From Epiperipatus broadwayi (lineage: Eukaryota > Onychophora > Udeonychophora > Euonychophora > Peripatidae): DNA of 64,000 bases. The notes under the pieces are model-generated. The model had not been told where the DNA came from. It worked only from the letters and a program-made list of their open reading frames with translations, and ran no database searches. Shown in pieces: positions 42,863 to 56,426 of the stretch. A program made the translations under genes and the position numbers. Location of the stretch: the NCBI GenBank assembly GCA_028023455.1, contig JAQFVV010000275.1, positions 186,001 to 250,000 of the forward strand. Direction: 5' to 3'. Within the stretch, counting starts at the first letter, position 1; every line of letters begins with the position of its first letter.

Positions 42863-45491
42863 ATTAATCAGTACACTAAGCAAGCCACTTACATTGTTTT
42901 TCTGCTAAAAACACACAATTATATTGATCTGGGCCTGACTATTTTTACATTTTCTACGACTTTTAAAATATTTTTTCCCAATTTTTCTGAATTTTATTAA
43001 AATATTTTTACTTTTTTAAAAATATTTGGACATTTGATATGACTTTTTTACTCATCTGTTGAATCGTTTGACATTATTTATGACCTTTTTTATCAATATT
43101 TTGACATTCTTGTAAACAATTTATGATATAAGATTTGATTCAAATATTTGTACATTTTCATTTTCAAAAATGGCAAAATTAAAAACATTGCATAATACAA
43201 ATAAAGCCAAAAGAAAACTCACTGTATAGTCACTGTATTTTAAAAACAAAAAAAAAAACCAAAGTTGAAAAAGTCAAAAGTTTGGGATCTTAGTTTACCT
43301 TCTTGGGGGGGGGGGAGATGGGGAGAAATAATGGTAGTAATTGGTACGCTAGGCCAGCCACTTGGTGGCATTGTTTCTCTGCTAAAAACACACAATTATA
43401 TTGATCCGGGTCTCACTATTTTTAATTAAATTATTTTTACATTTTCTCCAGCTTTTATTAAAAAAATTTTTTTTTCCCAATTTGTTTGACTTTTATTTTA
43501 AAATATTTTTACATTTTCTCCATTTTTTAAAAAAATATTTTGACATTTTCTCTACCTTTTTTAAAAAGATTTGGACATTTGATACAACTTTTTTACTCAT
43601 CTTTTGACATATTTTGACATTTGATACAAGGTTTTTTTAAACCAATATTTTGACATTCTTGTAAATAATTTACAATACAAGATTTGATTCAAATATTTGT
43701 ACATTTTTGTTTTCAAAAATGGCAAAATTAAAAACATCATGTAATACAAATCAAGCCAAAACAAAAAATAGAGACAAAAGTTTTTTTTTTATATTTTTAA
43801 TTGACATTCTTGTAAATAATTTATGATGCAAGATTTGATTCAAATATTTGTATATTTTTGTTTTCAAAAATGGCAAAATTAAAAACATCATGTAATACAA
43901 ATCAAGTCAAAACATAAAATAGAGACAAAAGATAGAGACAAAAGTTTTTTTTTTTTATATTTTTAAAAAAAGGATTAATAAAAATTGGTTTTAAAAAGTT
44001 TTAGTATATCAGTGATATACAAATAAAGCTGAAACAAAAATTTCCATATAGCCAAACAAAAAAAAAAAAGTCGTCATATTTTTTTAAATAAACAAAAAAA
44101 AAACAACTTCGAAAAAGTCAAGTTTTGATTTTATTTTAATGTTTGTTTTTTGGAGTGGGGGTGTGGGTGATTGACAAATAATTTGTCATCACTGATCAAA
44201 CAAAGTTAATGATTTCCAAAACTATGTGCAACCTCAGACATTTTGTCTTGTAATTTGCATGGCTATTCGCATGAGTTCTAGGAAAAGGTGCTTGTCCATG
44301 AGCTTTTGCAAATATTCACACCTTCCAAAATTTGTAGGGAAGCACCATGACAGTCTTATAATTATTAGTATCAAATAGTACATCGGGTAGGGGGTAAGAT
44401 CTTTAATTCAAATGCATACTACAACAGTTATGGCCATTTGAATTCTCTCCACCTTCACATCATATGATAGCAATCTGTTAAGTGTGCATACTTGCATAGT
44501 GTTGCAAAGCACATTAGCAGGCCATAATACTGGTGTGCAATGCCATATATGCCTGCTGCAGCTAATATGAACAGTACTGATCTATAGGCTGTAAGTTTCT
44601 CTGCAAAAGCACAGAAATATTGGACCTTGGAAATAGCATATTTCTGTGTTTTTAGCAGAGAAACAATGCCACCACATGTCTGGCTTAGTGTACCAATTAG
44701 TACTGAAATAATTTGTCATCACTGAGACAAAATTATTTTTGGTTTGTTTTTATTTTTAAAAAATGTTAATAAAAATTGGTTTTAAAAATAAAAGTTTTAG
44801 TATTGTACAAATAAAGCTGAAACAAAAATTGCTGTATAGCCAAAAAAAAAAAAAAAAAGGCACTGCATTTTTTTTAGAACAAACAAAAAAAAAAACAAAG
44901 TTGAAAAAGGTTTTCATTTTATTTTAATGTTTTTTTTTTTGGGTGGGGGGCGGATGGTTGACAAATAAATGGTCATCACTGATCAAACCAAATTTATGAT
45001 TTCCAAAACTACATGCCACCTCAAACATTTTATTTGTCTCGTAATTTATATGGCTATTCATGTGAGTTCTGGGAAAAAGTGCTTGGCCATAAACTTTTGC
45101 AATTTTTTCCACCTTTCAAAATTTATAGGGAAGTATGGTGATGGTCTTACAATTATTAGTATCAAATATTACATCAGGTAAGGGGTAAGATCTTTAATTC
45201 GAATGCATATTACAAGTTATGACCACTTCAATTCCCTCCACCCTCACATCATATGATAGTGATCTGTTAAGTGTACATATTTGCATAGTGTCACAAATCA
45301 CATTAGCAGGCCATAATATTGGTGTGCAACCCCATATATGCCTGCAGCAGCTAATATAAACAGTATTGTTCTATCAGGCCGTAAGTTTCTCTGCAAAAGC
45401 ACAGAACTATTGGGCTGTGTAAATGACATATTTCTGTGTTTTTAGCAGAAAAACAATGCCATCAGATGGCTGACGTGGTGGACTGATTAGT
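42863..45491. mobile_element. Composite TIR element, outer unit
   Basis: The left end (AATCAGTACACTAAGCAAGC, then ACATTGTTTTTCTGCTAAAA) is matched inverted at the right end (TTTTAGCAGAAAAACAATGC ... GGACTGATTAGTA). A related element with its own TIRs lies inside. The interior consists of imperfect direct repeats and no transposase frame. Confidence 0.75.
43337..44705. mobile_element. TIR element nested in the composite
   Basis: GTAATTGGTACGCTAGGCCA...GGTGGCATTGTTTCTCTGCT is repeated inverted at 44640-44704 (GCAGAGAAACAATGCCACCA...TGTACCAATTAG); the TIRs are about 60 bp. The interior has three copies of a block ending ATGGCAAAATTAAAAACATC. Sequences near 44.16-44.36 and 44.95-45.15 kb are diverged copies of each other, linking inner and outer elements as one family. 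Confidence 0.78.
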
Positions 45492-45537
45492 ATCTTAATT
45501 TGTTAAATATTAAATATTAAATTAATTGTCTGTTATT

Positions 45538-45903
45538 TGGTTTTTCTATTTTCCAATAAATCACATTATTCACATATTTAATACACATCAGATATGGAAT
45601 AAATATACCTTAAAATAGGGTATGTGCACATTCTTTCTGAGTTTGAACTCTGTGGCATAACAAGGATTGAGAAGAGGTGAAGTAAGGGAAGTTATGAAAG
45701 TGTGAGTTCCACCCCACTCATGGTTTTTCTATTTTCCAATAAATCACATTATTCACATATTTAATACACATCAGATATGGAATAAATATACCTTAAAATA
45801 GGGTATGTGCACATTCTTTCTGAGTTTGAACTCTGTGGTATAACAAGGATTGAGAAGAGGTGAAGTAAGGGAAGTTATGAAAGTGTGAGTTCCATCCCAC
45901 TCA
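45538..45903. repeat. Near-identical tandem duplication, period 183 bp
   Basis: Two copies start TGGTTTTTCTATTTTCCAAT at 45538 and 45721 and differ at only a few bases (for example CTGTGGCATAAC versus CTGTGGTATAAC). This is a recent event. No coding content. Confidence 0.95.
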
Positions 45904-46480
45904 ATTAGTAATTATCATAGAACCACTTCATGAGACCCAGGTAAATCATCAGATAACTGACTTGCCCTATCAGAATAATGTCATACCTTGAAAGACAAAA
46001 TGGGCAACCTCAATTAGATACACCTCTTCTAGAGGAAAAGATCATCCCATTACATATGCTGCTCAAATCTGTGGGGCTTTTAAATAAGAGCATGACAGCA
46101 TTTATTCAGTCCCATTACAATATATGTATATACAATGTACATACATAGAGAATACAAACTAATGTATAAATGCATCTAATTTTATAAAAATATCCAGTAA
46201 TATTTATTATATTATCTTTTTTTCCCCACAATATCATAAGTAAAGAATTGTTTGTAATAAAAACTTTTTTAATATTTTACTTATCATAAATTTTATCTTT
46301 TATGAAATGATCCTAATATCTATTTAATTATTAAGTTTTTCTCTTTTATTTTACTTATTATTAAATTAATTTTCAAAAATCAATTCATCTTCACAAGTTT
46401 ATTTGCAATATCCTAACAATAACTATTTGCTTTATTTAAAGATTCTATGTAAATAATATTTATTTTATAAAGTACAGACA
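45904..46480. other. AT-rich stretch, nothing recognised
   Basis: No supported feature. Confidence 0.5.
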
Positions 46481-47110
46481 GTTTGAAATTAAATTAAAAG
46501 GCTGAAAACCTCTTACACTTATTATAATTAAAATACTTATCTGACTGCCAATCAGATGTTGTGATGGCTGTCTGAATAGCAATCAAACCATAAACACAAG
46601 ACAAAAAATTTTACAAAAAAAAGCGCCCCCCCCTCTTCTCTACTTGTCTTTCTATATATATAAGCCAGTCTGAAGCATTTAGGTTTGAAAGCATGAAGCT
46701 TTATATATAATCACATTTAACTCACTGAGTCTAAATTACAAACATACAGTGTGAAATCCTATGATTAAATATTATTTACATATATTATTGCAATTTATAA
46801 TATCTAAAAACTAGTGGGTAGTAAATCATAGGATTTCATGCTGTATGTTTATAATTTAGACTCAGTAAGTTAAATGTGAAGATATTTAAAGCTTCATGCT
46901 TTCAAACCTAAATGCTTCAGACTGGCTTAGATATATAGAAAGACAAGTAGAGAAGAGGGTGGACTGCCTTTTTCTTGTAAAATTCTTTGTCTTGTGTTTA
47001 CAGTTTGATCGCTATTCAGACAGCATCACAATATCTGATTGGATGCCAGATAAGTATAATAATTATAATAAGCATGAGAAGTTTGCACCCTTTCAATTTA
47101 AGTTTAAAAC
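46481..47110. repeat. Large inverted repeat with about 300-bp arms
   Basis: The left arm (to about 46770) and right arm (from about 46826) share TATCTGA...CCAATCAGAT, CTTCTCTACTTGTCTTTCTA, CCAGTCTGAAGCATTTAGG and ATAGGATTTCATGCTGTATG. The spacer is about 55 bp. Same motif set as the 14.4 kb array, of which it is a diverged relative. Confidence 0.9.
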
Positions 47111-48802
47111 TTCTATATAGTTTTAATAAATATTTTCAGGAATATAGATCACTAACAATAAATATTTATTTTTTCACAAAAACATCAATCAGTAATTAAG
47201 ATCACATGCAAAAGAAAAATATCTTTTCAATGGAGTTAATAAAATATTTCATAATATTAAATTCTAAAAACAGAAGAATAAAAGATTCTAGGAATTTCCA
47301 TTCACTTTAATTTTTCCATTCTTTAAAGAAAGCAAAATATATTGACAACTAACATTATTGTCCTCTTGTTGAGTTTCTTGCACCCAAAACGATTTTTACC
47401 TTCCAACTATATAGTGCTCAATTATATCAATTTAATGTTGACATTGTCTCATAAATGAGTGATAAAATTTTTAGTTTTAGCTTTCAGCAATATTCTAGAA
47501 ACTTCATTTATTGTATTATATATAAATTTGGAATACTGAGATTATCTTGAGAAATATTTTTTTTTTACAGCTAAAATAAAAATATGAACTCCTCAAGCTC
47601 TTGTTTATATTTGTTAAAACATATCTGACAGAAAAATTTAAAAGCAAATTAACATCTGTTTACAAAATTAATGGATTTTTATTAAAAAATATTGATTTTT
47701 ATTATAAGCATTCTCAAACCTTTTATATTATTTTGGTATTTTTTTACTACTAATTTAATAAAAAAAATTTTTTTAACTATTATATCTCATTTTTGTGCCT
47801 ATTTAATTTTATGTAGTTAAAAGACCAACCTTTTCAACTATGTACTAACTATAGATACTTTTGATATGTGAACAAATAGTATATCAAAATGTAACATCAT
47901 TTGACTTACTTTCCTTACATTTTATATCTACATAAATAGCAGCAATTTATTTTAAATTATTTTCCATTAGTGACATTCATGCAGCTTAAATAAATGGATT
48001 TAAAAAATTGAATCCAGGTTAGTCTACTTCCATATATTTATTTTAATGAATTATCATTGTTTAAGCATTATAAAATAATGAAACCATAAAATAATACCTG
48101 CTATTAATATTATCATATAATAATTTGAATAATATATATAATAATATTTAGATTGCACAATTCATTACAAATATATTATCATTATCTGCCAAAAAAGAAG
48201 ACTCAGCAACCCTTGTGAATTTTTTACCCTCATAATTACTTTCTTTCTATTATTACACCATCATTTTTTACAACATAGCTTTCTAACACACCTTTAATAT
48301 ATCTGCATCTAAACAATTGGGCTACAATGTATTGATTATGTAAGTGAAAATGTAAAACCACAACAATTTTACAAACTTATTAAAAAGGTATCTAATCAAA
48401 CCAAATTAAATTGAAGTATGACAATATAATAATTCTGCATAACTGATAATTCTTTAAAATAACATTTGAAAATTTATTATGAACATTTTGTATTTTTGAA
48501 GGGAATATAGGATTAAATATATTTAATGCCAAAATGAAAACTAAAATGAGAATAGATGTTGTATTGCCTACATCTTAAAATATGGCAGGAAAAAAAAAGC
48601 TAACACATAAACTAAAAGTTGTGCAGTTAGTATTAATGTCAAATTATATTATCTAAAGTTAGACACATAAACTGCAAATAATCAAAGCACCTGCATAAAA
48701 ATGGGAAAAACATTCCAAATCTACTTTAATTTTTTTAAAAGCATTTTAAATTTATATGTAATAGATGATGAATAACAGTATTCTGATTTAAACAACATTT
48801 AT
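47111..48802. other. AT-rich stretch, nothing recognised
   Basis: No supported feature. Confidence 0.5.
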
Positions 48803-48815
48803 TTTAATAATTATT

Positions 48816-49182
48816 TATAAATAAGCATTTATTTTTATAGCATCTGTATACAATTTGTAATTACATTCATATCGGCCATTCAAGCCAATTATGCAAATGC
48901 TTTGCGAGTGTTAAATAATAAATGAATACCCTCTGACAAATACAAGATATAGAATTTATGCAGGAATAAAAAGAATCCCTCTTATTTCTATGACTCAAAT
49001 ATTTATTCTGTGCCAGTGCTTCAGATTTGCTCATATATAAATATTTGAGTCATAGGAATAAGAGGGATTCTTTTTATTCCTGCATAAATTCTATATCTTG
49101 TATTGGTCAGAGGGTATTCATTTATTATTTAACACTCGCAAAGCGTTTGCACAATTGGCTTGAATGGCCGATATGAATGTAA
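48816..49182. mobile_element. Inverted-repeat insertion (family C) with 13-bp target duplication
   Basis: TTTAATAATTATT flanks the insert at 48803-48815 and 49183-49195. The insert is two head-to-head pieces of the family C unit also found at 61.4-62.2 kb: a minus-oriented piece (to about 49008) and a plus-oriented piece from TTCTGTGCCAGTGCTTCAGA. Arms of about 150 bp share CTTTGCGAGTGTTAAATAAT and ATACAAGATATAGAATTTAT. No protein is encoded. Confidence 0.85.
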
Positions 49183-49864
49183 TTTAATAATTATTGTAAT
49201 AGTAATAATCAGCCATTAATCTAATGCACATGTGCTTTGTGAATTTTTTTAAAACTTTAAATGAATACTATCACTTCCAGTTTATAAAAAAACATAGCAC
49301 TATATAAAATAAATATCTCATTTAATAATTATTAAAAAAGTAAAAAAAAAAAAAATAGAAAATAAGTTTTTTCAGATTAGCTTATAATTAAATCAAGACT
49401 ATTGCATTATTATTGAAAAAAAATATAATCCTAATTTATTACAAGCAAAGAATGTAGAATGAAGGACGAGGTAAAGTGAAACAATTCTGAATAAGACATT
49501 TTAACTCTTGTAAAAAAATCAGAATAGGCCACCCCAATAGCAATTTTCATAAATTTAATAGTAATATAGTACTATGCTATCAATGTAAGAAAATTCTATA
49601 TTTGCAGACTGAATTCTATTAGATTTCAAGAAGTAAGGTACGCCACATAACATGTATATAGATAATTATTTCTTGTATTTATCTATCATTTGATGTTATA
49701 ACAGCTTTCAATATAAAAGACTGACTTTCATTTTATGGATATTTGATATGCTAATGAAATCTATTTTTTTTATATCTTTAATAGCAAAGTTGTTGTAGAA
49801 ATATGGGCACTTTAATCCTATTTATGAATAACTCACACATTGAAGGTCATTATTTTCCTTTGTT

Positions 49865-49867
<3 letters not shown>

Positions 49868-49928
<61 letters not shown>
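49868..49928. repeat. TA microsatellite, about 60 bp
   Basis: About 30 uninterrupted TA dinucleotides. Confidence 0.98.
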
Positions 49929-49929
<1 letters not shown>

Positions 49930-52200
49930 TATTTTTATAAGCATTGAATACAGATTTAATGGCTTAGTTATTTAACATTCTCACTGACTAATAGTTTGTT
50001 GGGTTATAATAGAATCATGATATATTTTAATATTAATTTGAATAAGATTTCAAACATTGGAAATTATCACAAATCACATTACAAATGAAAGGGGAACAGA
50101 TTCAATAATATATTTTTTAAAGTTATATAAGTAAAACAAAAATGAAAAGAGAATATAGTTATAAATGGTTTAATTGATACAAAAAATATAAACTGATAAA
50201 TATGAAGAATATTAAAAAATACTGTAATCATAAAATTTTAATTGTTGAAAAATTCAGAACAAGAAAAGATTGAAGAAACAATAGAAAATAATAAGAAAAG
50301 AAATCGTGACAATTTATTTAGAATTAAAAATATTGTTGCAAGATGGAAAAGTATTAAATATAATATGATTATTAAGTAAAAAAAATGTTAATGTTTTTAA
50401 ATTATTTTTCAAACATCAAGAGTCTTGGGATCAAAATTTACATGTCCAATACAATTTTGAATGACATATGTAAATTGTTATATAGGTCTTGCAGATCAAA
50501 TATGCTGATCTTCATCCTTGATATATTATGAGCAAATTTTGTTTGGAAATTTTAATAATTATATGTTCAGGCTAAGCACTCCCCCCTCCTCCACACTATT
50601 TTAAGAATTTGTTTAACTGAATAGTTTTTAATTAATTTATTTAATTATCATGTTTTTCACATAGAGGGATTGTCAATTAGTTAATTTAATAAAACTTTAT
50701 CTTATCACAATGTTCATGGATAAAATGGCAAAAATAACATCAACCAGGCTAAGACATGTTTTTGCTAGTATATTTTATATTAAATTACTACTAAATGAGG
50801 TTATTATCAAATTTCTCTTATTAAAAAAAATAAGAAAGTGTTCTTATAAAGAAATCTTTATAATATATGTGTTGGTGCTAAATTTAACCAACTAATAGAA
50901 TAACAGTTTGTGGACTGTAAAATTAATTTTAATTATGGGGGCTAATTATGAGTAATCAATAAGGACTTTGAGACCAAGAATATATTCAGCTGCTTTGTAA
51001 AGATGTTTGCTTATCAAAATCTGGGTACTGCTTCAAACAGAGGTAGTCTATTGTGAATCCTTTCTGTGCTCTTCCTTAATGTCTTCAGTCACTTAGGTTA
51101 ATGTAATGTTCAGAGATCATGAAATTATCATGTGAACAATTATTTGTCCACATTAACTTAATTGTGCATCTACATTTTTGCATTCTTTATTTACATACAG
51201 CAATACTGTAATCATTTTTTAATGCAAATAGATATGAATAGATATTAGAGTATGCAAATCCCTTGCAATGAGGAATTTGAGAACACATCACAATAGTAGC
51301 TTTTAATTGTTAACTTTACTAGAGAAAATATAATCAATAAATAAAACTATATCATAGTGTGTCAAAAATATATTCTGTAAAACTGAAAGTAAAAAGAATA
51401 ATGGAAAACGTGAAATGAGTTCATTCATCATTGATTAAGAGATAGTGAGGAGTCAGAAGATTCAAAATGAATTACATATTGATCTGAATAAATGCTAATT
51501 GTATAGTTATCATGGGTAGTTATCAGAAATTGCAAGAAAGAAAATAATTAATTAGGATGATATTTTAGAATAAAATACTTATCTTCACTTGTTCCAGATT
51601 CCAGATTAATGACACATTTTGATAAAAGAAAATATCTTGTATCATAAAAATATCTAAAAAAATTTAAATTCATCTGATTGTTCCTTTAATCAAGAAGGTA
51701 ATTACAATATTTACATATACATATGTAAAAAATATAGTTGAATAAACTAACTAAATAAGTTGTATTAAACAATAGTAGTAATAATAACAGTTTAGTCATC
51801 CAAAAATAATGAGAGAAAGGCTATTTGGAAAATAGTTATATATTTAAATTATAATGAGCATCACTAAATAAAATTTGTATAGGACAAATAAACTATTCTA
51901 AATTAATAAGGCATTAGATTTTTGCTGTAAATATAGTTATCAAAGATATAGATTATAGATTAAAATTTAAATACTGCCCAACACTGGCAATTAAAAACAA
52001 AATAGAAGTAGTCTATTGTGAATCCTTTCTGTACTTTTCCTCTCAATCCCTCTAATTAATTTAATCTATTAACAAATCTTCTCAAGTGAAATTCAACTAA
52101 ACATACAATATATATATATATATATGTTAAAACGAAGATTTGCATGGGTTAAATATATAAAATACATATTTTGCGGGTTCATCCATGTTAAAAACTTTTA
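49929..52200. other. AT-rich stretch with a short dispersed repeat
   Basis: GTAGTCTATTGTGAATCCTT at about 51045 recurs at about 52009 in the same orientation, so old repeat copies are present. Nothing coding is recognised. Confidence 0.45.
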
Positions 52201-52205
52201 ATATT

Positions 52206-52256
52206 AATATACTGATGTTTCGACTTGGTCACACAAGCCATCCACAGAGTTATAAA
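52206..52256 (-). ncRNA. Degenerate hammerhead fold 3' of the minus-strand PLE
   Basis: On the minus strand the core reads CTGTGGA (A6 changed). Stem II is well formed (GGCTTG/CAAGTC, 6-nt loop) and is followed by GAAACATC. Stem I pairs ACT with AGT, then ATA-side bases with one bulge. It lies about 90 bp past the endonuclease end, where PLE hammerheads are expected. One essential base is lost. Confidence 0.5.
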
Positions 52257-52341
52257 AGGTAGAAAGATGGTTGTAGAGGCACTACAATATATGTATTTTA
52301 TATATATATACACACACAAAACAAAGCAGTCTTCCCATCAT

Positions 52342-52810
52342 TCATTTCAACAAACAACTTCCTTTAACATCAAAGAATGTTTTCATGAAATTGATGACCT
52401 TAGATTCAAATAATTTTATCAACAAAGTTTTTTTTACTCTTCTTTTCAATTCACTTTTTTCATAAAAGATAACCTCTGCATTGTCAAATGATATTTTATG
52501 ATGTATATTCAGTTTATGAATATACAAAGCTGAGTTTTGCTATCCTCTTATGAACATTAACTATTTTATTAAGACTTAATTTACTCTGATCTATATAAAT
52601 TTTATGATAACTACAAGATATCTTATAAACCACCCCAGGAATAGATTTGCAATCAATTGACTGTTTTGAACTATTTAGTAATAAATTAAAATTCAGGTCT
52701 TTCTTACAGGCCACTTTCATTCCAATCAATAAAAAGCTATTCTTATAAATCAATTTACTAATTGATGTCTGATAGGGTAAAGAAATAAAATTTTTATTCA
52801 CACTATCCAA
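52342..52810 (-). pseudogene. PLE C-terminal region with GIY-YIG endonuclease, one frameshift
   Basis: The minus strand gives FISLPYQTSISKLIY (post-thumb linker), then IPGVVYKISCSYHKIYIDQS (GIY-YIG; the usual YIGET reads YIDQS). After a frameshift at about 52520 it gives NAEVIFYEKSELKRRVKKTL, LIKLFESKVINFMK. The order and spacing match the end of a PLE protein. 5'-truncated like the others. The altered YIG and the frameshift indicate a dead copy. Confidence 0.87.
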
Positions 52811-52819
52811 TTAAATTTT

Positions 52820-55800
52820 TATTATTAACCAGTTTATAAATATTTTTATTAAATATAATATTCTTAATAAATTCATGAATGATATCCTAACTCAATATAG
52901 TCAGAAGTAAATTGATTCTATAACTATTATTAAGAATTTTAGTAAAATTTTGTTGTTTTAGCTAATATTGTAGAGTTATATGGATTTTTATTTTATTTTA
53001 GATCATAAACTGCACATTGCAACGATATTGTGAAAATAAAAAAGTGCATTAGAATAAAAAAATATCAAAATAAATTCAGATTTTATGAGAAGTATTTATT
53101 TAATACAAGTAACATTTGTTAGTAGAATTCATTTTTATAAGTATCAGTGGCAGCTAGTGGTAAACTTTATGGGCAGATCATTTTGTAGAAAATATATAGT
53201 AAAGTAAACTCATCAATTTCCTGAAAACTGTGTCCAACACATTCAATGTAATCCTCTGTAATTCGATATTTATTTAGATAAAAAAATTAAAGCTATCATT
53301 CAAAATAATTCTTAGAATAGAAAAATTCATACAATATACATGAGCTGTATAAATTCTTCAAAGATAAGTTAGTATAATTAAACTCTAAATAATTCGATAT
53401 TGACTTAGGTCAAAAAATTTAAAGTTTTCATTGAAAATAATTCTTAGACTAAAAAAATCCATTCAATCTCCTTTGATTTGAATCGTAAACATTTTAAATT
53501 AAAAGAATTAATGAATTGTATAATTCTTCAAAAATAAGTTAGTATAATTTGAGCTTTAAATGAAAATAATATATTCATGTTTTCTTTAAAAACATAAATA
53601 TTATCAAAATCAATTTTATTTTTAGTGGGTCATTGACCAAATAACCTAAAAGGAAAGTCGACCCTGATGAGTACCACACCTAATATTTTAAAATAAAATG
53701 AATATCAATATTAAGATGCAATAAATATTAAAGTGTTATATGACTAGTTCACCAATGTAGATTGATTATAACAGGGTTCAAATATCAATAGACTCAAAAT
53801 AATTTTTCAGACACTTAGGACTTTTTAGCTGGTAGCAGATATTTTTATTGATCAGTATTTAGATAGAGTACAAAACAAACAGAACTGTTAAAATACTCAC
53901 TTTGAACTGCAGTGATTATTTTTTGTAAGTATTATCTTCTTCCTTAATTTGCTTTGGAGAAATGTTAGAAAAATCTTTGGTTAACAGGGAATTATTTAAA
54001 TCTGTTTTGTATTAATCTGATTAGGTGTAATATGTTCTATTGAAATCATGAAGAATTTGATTGTGAAAGAAAATTCATGATCCATATTTCTAAAAATGGG
54101 TTTAGAGAATCTTCAGTATGAAATTAATTAAGAAATAATATATCAAATGAAACTAATTACATAACATAAATGACTTCAAATTTTAAAGACAAATAATGCA
54201 TACAATAATAAAAATTGGTGATTCCTAGTTTATAACAAAACACACACTTAATATTATATATATATATATAATAAAATTTAGTTATGCAAACTGATTTAAA
54301 AGAGTAAATAAACTTTTCATTTCATATGTATTTTAATATAAGAATTATTTATTAAAAGATGCTTTGATTTATTAAGTCAAGTATTAACATATCTTTGCAG
54401 GCTTGTTTACTATTAATTGGTCAATATTGATCTTTATCATTATTTACAAACAATTATATTAAAAATAATATAATACTATTAAAATCATATAATGTTTACT
54501 AATAATTAATAAAAAAATTTCATTAGTTTTCTTCTTTTCAAAATGATTGATCCACTGATGAATATCATATATTTTGAAAATTTATACTTATTTTATATGA
54601 ATCATGTAATATTTTAAAGATTTTATCCTACATTTTGACCACATATTATGTTATTATCAAAGATTATATAATGTTAATTATTTGGAAAAATAAATTATAA
54701 ATTAGCATGAAAAAGGAAGCAAATAAAAATTGAAAATTGCAATTTAAATACATTTATTAATAAATAGTATATAACACTATAAAAATAATATACATGCTAA
54801 CTTTTCTTTTATTATGTATCTTTCAGTATCATTCTTGATAATTATTATAAAATATGTTTGAAAGATTGGATAAAATTTGTAAAAAAATTATATAATTTTC
54901 TATAAAATAAGTATAGGTTTTAAAAGAAAAAGTGAAAAAAGTATTTTTTATATATGATATTTAATATCAAATTAATACAAATGATGATTAATATATTGCT
55001 TAAAGTTTTTTTTCAATTTGAAAAATAATAAATGCTGTCATATTCAGTTTATTTTTGTATTATATTTCAGTTATAATTAAAATAAAAACTTTTTACTTTT
55101 AGACCCAGTTTTTTTCATTGTATTTTTAGTGCAGTATCAGTTGATCAATAATCTTTTTTTTTTTAACGTCTATTATTTTTAGTATATTTATATCTTTCAC
55201 TATATGTACTTAGTTATATCAGCTTTTTTTGGTATAATCTCATTCATTAATATTTATTCTGTACTTCATTATTTTTTTTTATATATTTAAATTTTTTATT
55301 TTTTCCTCATCTTGTTGTTTTTCTGCTAATTTCCATTTCAAATGCAAGCAATGCATCATTAGGTTTATTAATTTTTCATATTTTTCCTATAAGAGTAGAA
55401 CATTCTGTAAAATTGATCCATAAGTTATAAATTTTATTATATTAAACATGTTATTAACCATAATATAGAATCAGTATTCCTATAGTCTTTTAATCATCTC
55501 CAAGTTCAATATCTCACTCCCTTACAAAATGCCCAAAATTAAACCTATTAATCATCATATATTTATTGTAAAGTTTGATTTTAAAAATTTTGTCTATGTC
55601 TAACTGCACCTATAATTTATATTATTTTATCTCACATAATCTAATTACTAGCAATAAATAGATGATGTCAGTATTTCTATTATCTTTTTATGCATTTTTC
55701 CACATTTGGTAGGCTATGCATATTTAATTAGTCAAATGCATTGGCATCTTTGTGAGAATGTTTTTCTGATATAGCATTTGTACAAGTTTCCTTTTTGGAA

Positions 55801-56420
55801 TATTATAATATGTCTTTTTATATTTATCAATGCCAGTGAAATCTGTTTTGTCTTTAATGTTTCTAGAATTTGCTTAGAGTGAATATATGGTTCATTCATG
55901 ATATTCACACGAATAATTTGGCATTATTCTTTTATATCTCTAAAAAATAATTCAGTTTTTTCTTTATAATTTTTTATGAGTGAATTTATGATGCATATTC
56001 CATGATATCTAGCTAATAATTTCATGTCCCTCATTTTAAAAAATTGTGAAAATATATAGTTTATCAATAATTTCATAATTATTGTAATGTAACTATAAAA
56101 TTTAATATAATATAATAATAATATAATATTATAATGTAATGAAAACTATAAAATTATAAGTTTTAACTCAGACTAAAATATAATAATGAATATATGAAGA
56201 ATATATAGAGAAAAGCTTTCATAAAATACATTTTTAAACAGGGTAATTTTCTCATCCCTGGTGTCCGCCACAGGATGGCATTGATGCTAATCAAAAACAT
56301 ATACATATAACGATTCCAGGGCCGGACCTGTGTGATTAATTTGATATCAAAAGATCTGATTTATTAGATTTGTAATAAAATATTCTAGTAACTAATACTA
56401 TTATATGATGTTAGTCTTTC
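52820..56420. other. AT-rich region
   Basis: Between 53.26 and 53.56 kb a roughly 130-bp segment (AATTCGATATT...AATTCTTAGA) is repeated imperfectly in tandem. The rest shows no coding or RNA feature I can support. Confidence 0.45.
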
Positions 56421-56426
56421 ATTTTT

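Noticed and set aside
46896-47199. Plus-strand frames of 70-74 codons
   Set aside because: They lie in the right arm of a large inverted repeat and read as chance frames.
49868-49928. CRISPR or telomere-like array
   Set aside because: Simple TA microsatellite; no spacer structure anywhere in the window.
54555-54590. CTGATGAATATCATATATTTTGAAA as a hammerhead
   Set aside because: Stem II cannot pair next to the core and no stem I is present; expected by chance in AT-rich DNA.
55370-56040. LINE fragment on the minus strand
   Set aside because: Some LINE-like wording (LETLKTKQISLALINIK) but no conserved block in order, so not supported.
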